NCBI GenBank assembly: GCA_015484715.1
Contig: WFUY01000146.1
Span: 1-5,053 of the forward strand
Length of the DNA: 5,053 nucleotides
From: Thermoflexales bacterium
GTDB lineage: Bacteria > Chloroflexota > Anaerolineae > S140-20
Direction: 5' to 3'
Made by a program: the position numbers and the translations under genes. The notes beneath the pieces were generated by a model. That model was not told the origin of the DNA. It saw only the letters and a list, made by a program, of their open reading frames with translations, and searched no databases. Positions within the stretch are counted from its first letter, which is position 1, and each line of letters starts with the position of its first letter. Shown in pieces: positions 3,822 to 5,053 of this stretch.

Positions 3822-5053
3822 TGACCTCCAGCGAGTTCACCCTTCCCCAACGTTGGCAGTGGGACCGGCGAGGGCCGGTCCGCTGGCTCCTCTCCCACGT
3901 TGCCCGCTACAAGCGTTTCGTCGTCGGCGTGCTGGTGGGGGCCTTGGGCAACGCCCTGCTGGCCGCCGCGATGCCGGTCCTCACGGGCCGGGCCTTCGAC
4001 GCCGTTGCGACCACCCCACCCGACCGGCGCGGGGTGGCCGTCGCCGCCGGCCTCATCGTCCTCACCCAATCGGTCCGAGCCGTGCTCCAACTGGGGCGCA
4101 ACTTCTTCAGCGAGGTGATCGGACAGCGGCTGGAGCGCGACATCCGCGACGAACTCTACCTCAGCCTGCTGGGCAAGAGCATGGCCTTCCACGACCTGCG
4201 GGCCACCGGTGACGTGATGGCCCGGGCCACCAACGACGTGCGTGAGATCAACCTGATGTTCAACCCGGGCCTCAACCTGGTCATCGGGTCGGGCAACTTC
4301 CTCCTGATGCCCATCATCGTCTCGCCCCGCATCCACCCTCACCTCATCCTGACCCCGCTGGCCTACCTGTTGGCCTACGGGATCGCCGTGCGCCACTACC
4401 TGCGGCAGCTCCGCCCGGCCGCCGAGCGGGTGCGCCGGGAGTTCGGCCAGATGAACGCCACGCTGGCCGAGGCCATCGAGGGGATCGAGACGGTGAAGGG
4501 GGCGGCCCAGGAGCAACGGGAGGTCGCCCGCTTCCTGGAGGCCGTCACCCGCTGGCGGGATGCCTACGTCGTGCAGGGAGACCTGGAGGCCCGCTTCATC
4601 CCCCTGCTCCTGATGGGGCTGGTCCAGGGGCTGGGGCTCCTCCACAGCCTGCTCCTCTTCCGGGCCGGTGCCATCGGCATCGGCGACGTGGTGGCCTTCA
4701 ACGGCCTGCTGCTCCTCTTCGGTTTCCCCACCTTCGTCGGCCAGTTCGCCTACTCCCAGGTCTCCTCCGGCATCGCCAGCGCCCGACGTATCCTGGAGCT
4801 GATCAACGCCGAGACGGCGCTGGACCAGAACGTGGGGGGCTACGCGGCTCCGATGCGCGGCGAGGTGGTCTTCGAGCACGTCACCTTCCACTATCCGACG
4901 GCCGACGGGCGACCGGGGGAGGGGAAAGGCGGTGCCGCCTTGGAGGACGTCAGCTTCCGCGTGCTGCCGGGACAGACGGTGGCCATCGTGGGGCAGACGG
5001 GGGCGGGCAAGAGCACCATCGCCAAGCTGATCAACCGGACCTACGATGTGGAC
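3821..5053 (+). CDS. ABC exporter subunit, membrane domain fused to ATPase domain; 3' end beyond the window
   Basis: A half-transporter of the MsbA/MdlB/LmrA-like type, which exports lipids, drugs or peptides using ATP; the substrate cannot be told from sequence. 411 codons are in view. The N-terminus (residues 1-30) includes a WDRRGPVRWLLSHVARY segment leading into about six membrane helices near 33-55, 74-92, 150-168, 176-196, 262-282 and 288-308. Between them lie the usual cytoplasmic helices (GQRLERDIRDELYLSLL, 101-117; GDVMARATNDV, 130-140; EGIETVKGAAQEQ, 220-232). The ATPase domain begins near 347 with a strand and the A-loop tyrosine (Y358 in FHYP). A glycine-rich insert (ADGRPGEGKGG, 361-371) follows, then Walker A GQTGAGKST (391-399). 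The signature motif, Walker B and H-loop lie beyond the edge. The frame is closed upstream by TGA at 3782, so ATG 3821 (or TTG 3818) must be the start. Such half-transporters are often encoded as pairs, so a partner gene probably follows. Codons end overwhelmingly in G or C. Confidence 0.95.
   Translation, partial: MTSSEFTLPQRWQWDRRGPVRWLLSHVARYKRFVVGVLVGALGNALLAAAMPVLTGRAFDAVATTPPDRRGVAVAAGLIVLTQSVRAVLQLGRNFFSEVIGQRLERDIRDELYLSLLGKSMAFHDLRATGDVMARATNDVREINLMFNPGLNLVIGSGNFLLMPIIVSPRIHPHLILTPLAYLLAYGIAVRHYLRQLRPAAERVRREFGQMNATLAEAIEGIETVKGAAQEQREVARFLEAVTRWRDAYVVQGDLEARFIPLLLMGLVQGLGLLHSLLLFRAGAIGIGDVVAFNGLLLLFGFPTFVGQFAYSQVSSGIASARRILELINAETALDQNVGGYAAPMRGEVVFEHVTFHYPTADGRPGEGKGGAALEDVSFRVLPGQTVAIVGQTGAGKSTIAKLINRTYDVD

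Noticed and set aside
3398..4891. A 497-codon open frame on the minus strand.
   Set aside because: It is antisense to the ABC exporter and to the PD-(D/E)XK-like domain. Its composition (H, D, G, E, Q-rich with no hydrophobic pattern) is that of a shadow frame in GC-rich DNA, and it crosses two genes with clear family features.

Overview
The window is GC-rich bacterial DNA whose codons mostly end in G or C. It carries recognisable sigma-70-type promoters and a prepilin peptidase with an N-terminal four-cysteine zinc-type domain. Together with a coiled-coil/nuclease-like protein of a kind I associate with Chloroflexota and other thermophile-rich lineages, this suggests a Chloroflexota (Anaerolineae-like) genome. 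That assignment is an inference from style and gene content; no rRNA or other phylogenetic marker is present.

Layout. Bases 1-668 (minus strand) hold a prepilin peptidase whose last residues lie beyond the left edge. Bases 669-800 are a compact divergent promoter region in which two oppositely directed promoters share one near-palindromic -35 element (TTTGACAAA, 764-772). The rightward promoter places its start point almost on the ATG of an unassigned 277-residue polytopic membrane protein (801-1634), so that mRNA should be leaderless. Bases 1635-1758 contain a hairpin, a perfect 14-bp palindrome and a promoter with both consensus hexamers. A leader of about 150 nt follows (about 1759-1907) that could fold over its own ribosome binding site. 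Then come two small membrane proteins of unknown function, overlapping by 4 bases (1908-2315 and 2312-2656).

Bases 2784-3745 are one gene broken by a -1 frameshift near 2971-2978. When rejoined it encodes a 320-residue protein: a helical N-terminus, a run of six near-identical heptads (IAEN at the core) and a PD-(D/E)XK-like domain in which the usual lysine appears to be threonine. Finally an ABC exporter subunit (membrane domain fused to ATPase domain) starts at 3821 and runs off the right edge just after Walker A. It has no Shine-Dalgarno of its own. Its ATG overlaps, as TGATG, the stop codon of an 11-codon reading frame (3786-3821) that does have one, suggesting translational coupling.

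How the genes relate. The prepilin peptidase and the 277-residue membrane protein are linked by their shared promoter region and may be reciprocally regulated. The 1908-3745 block looks like one transcription unit of unknown purpose; in a hand count its frameshifted gene uses visibly more A/T-ending codons than the ABC exporter. No convincing Rho-independent terminator, tRNA, rRNA, insertion sequence or CRISPR array was seen.
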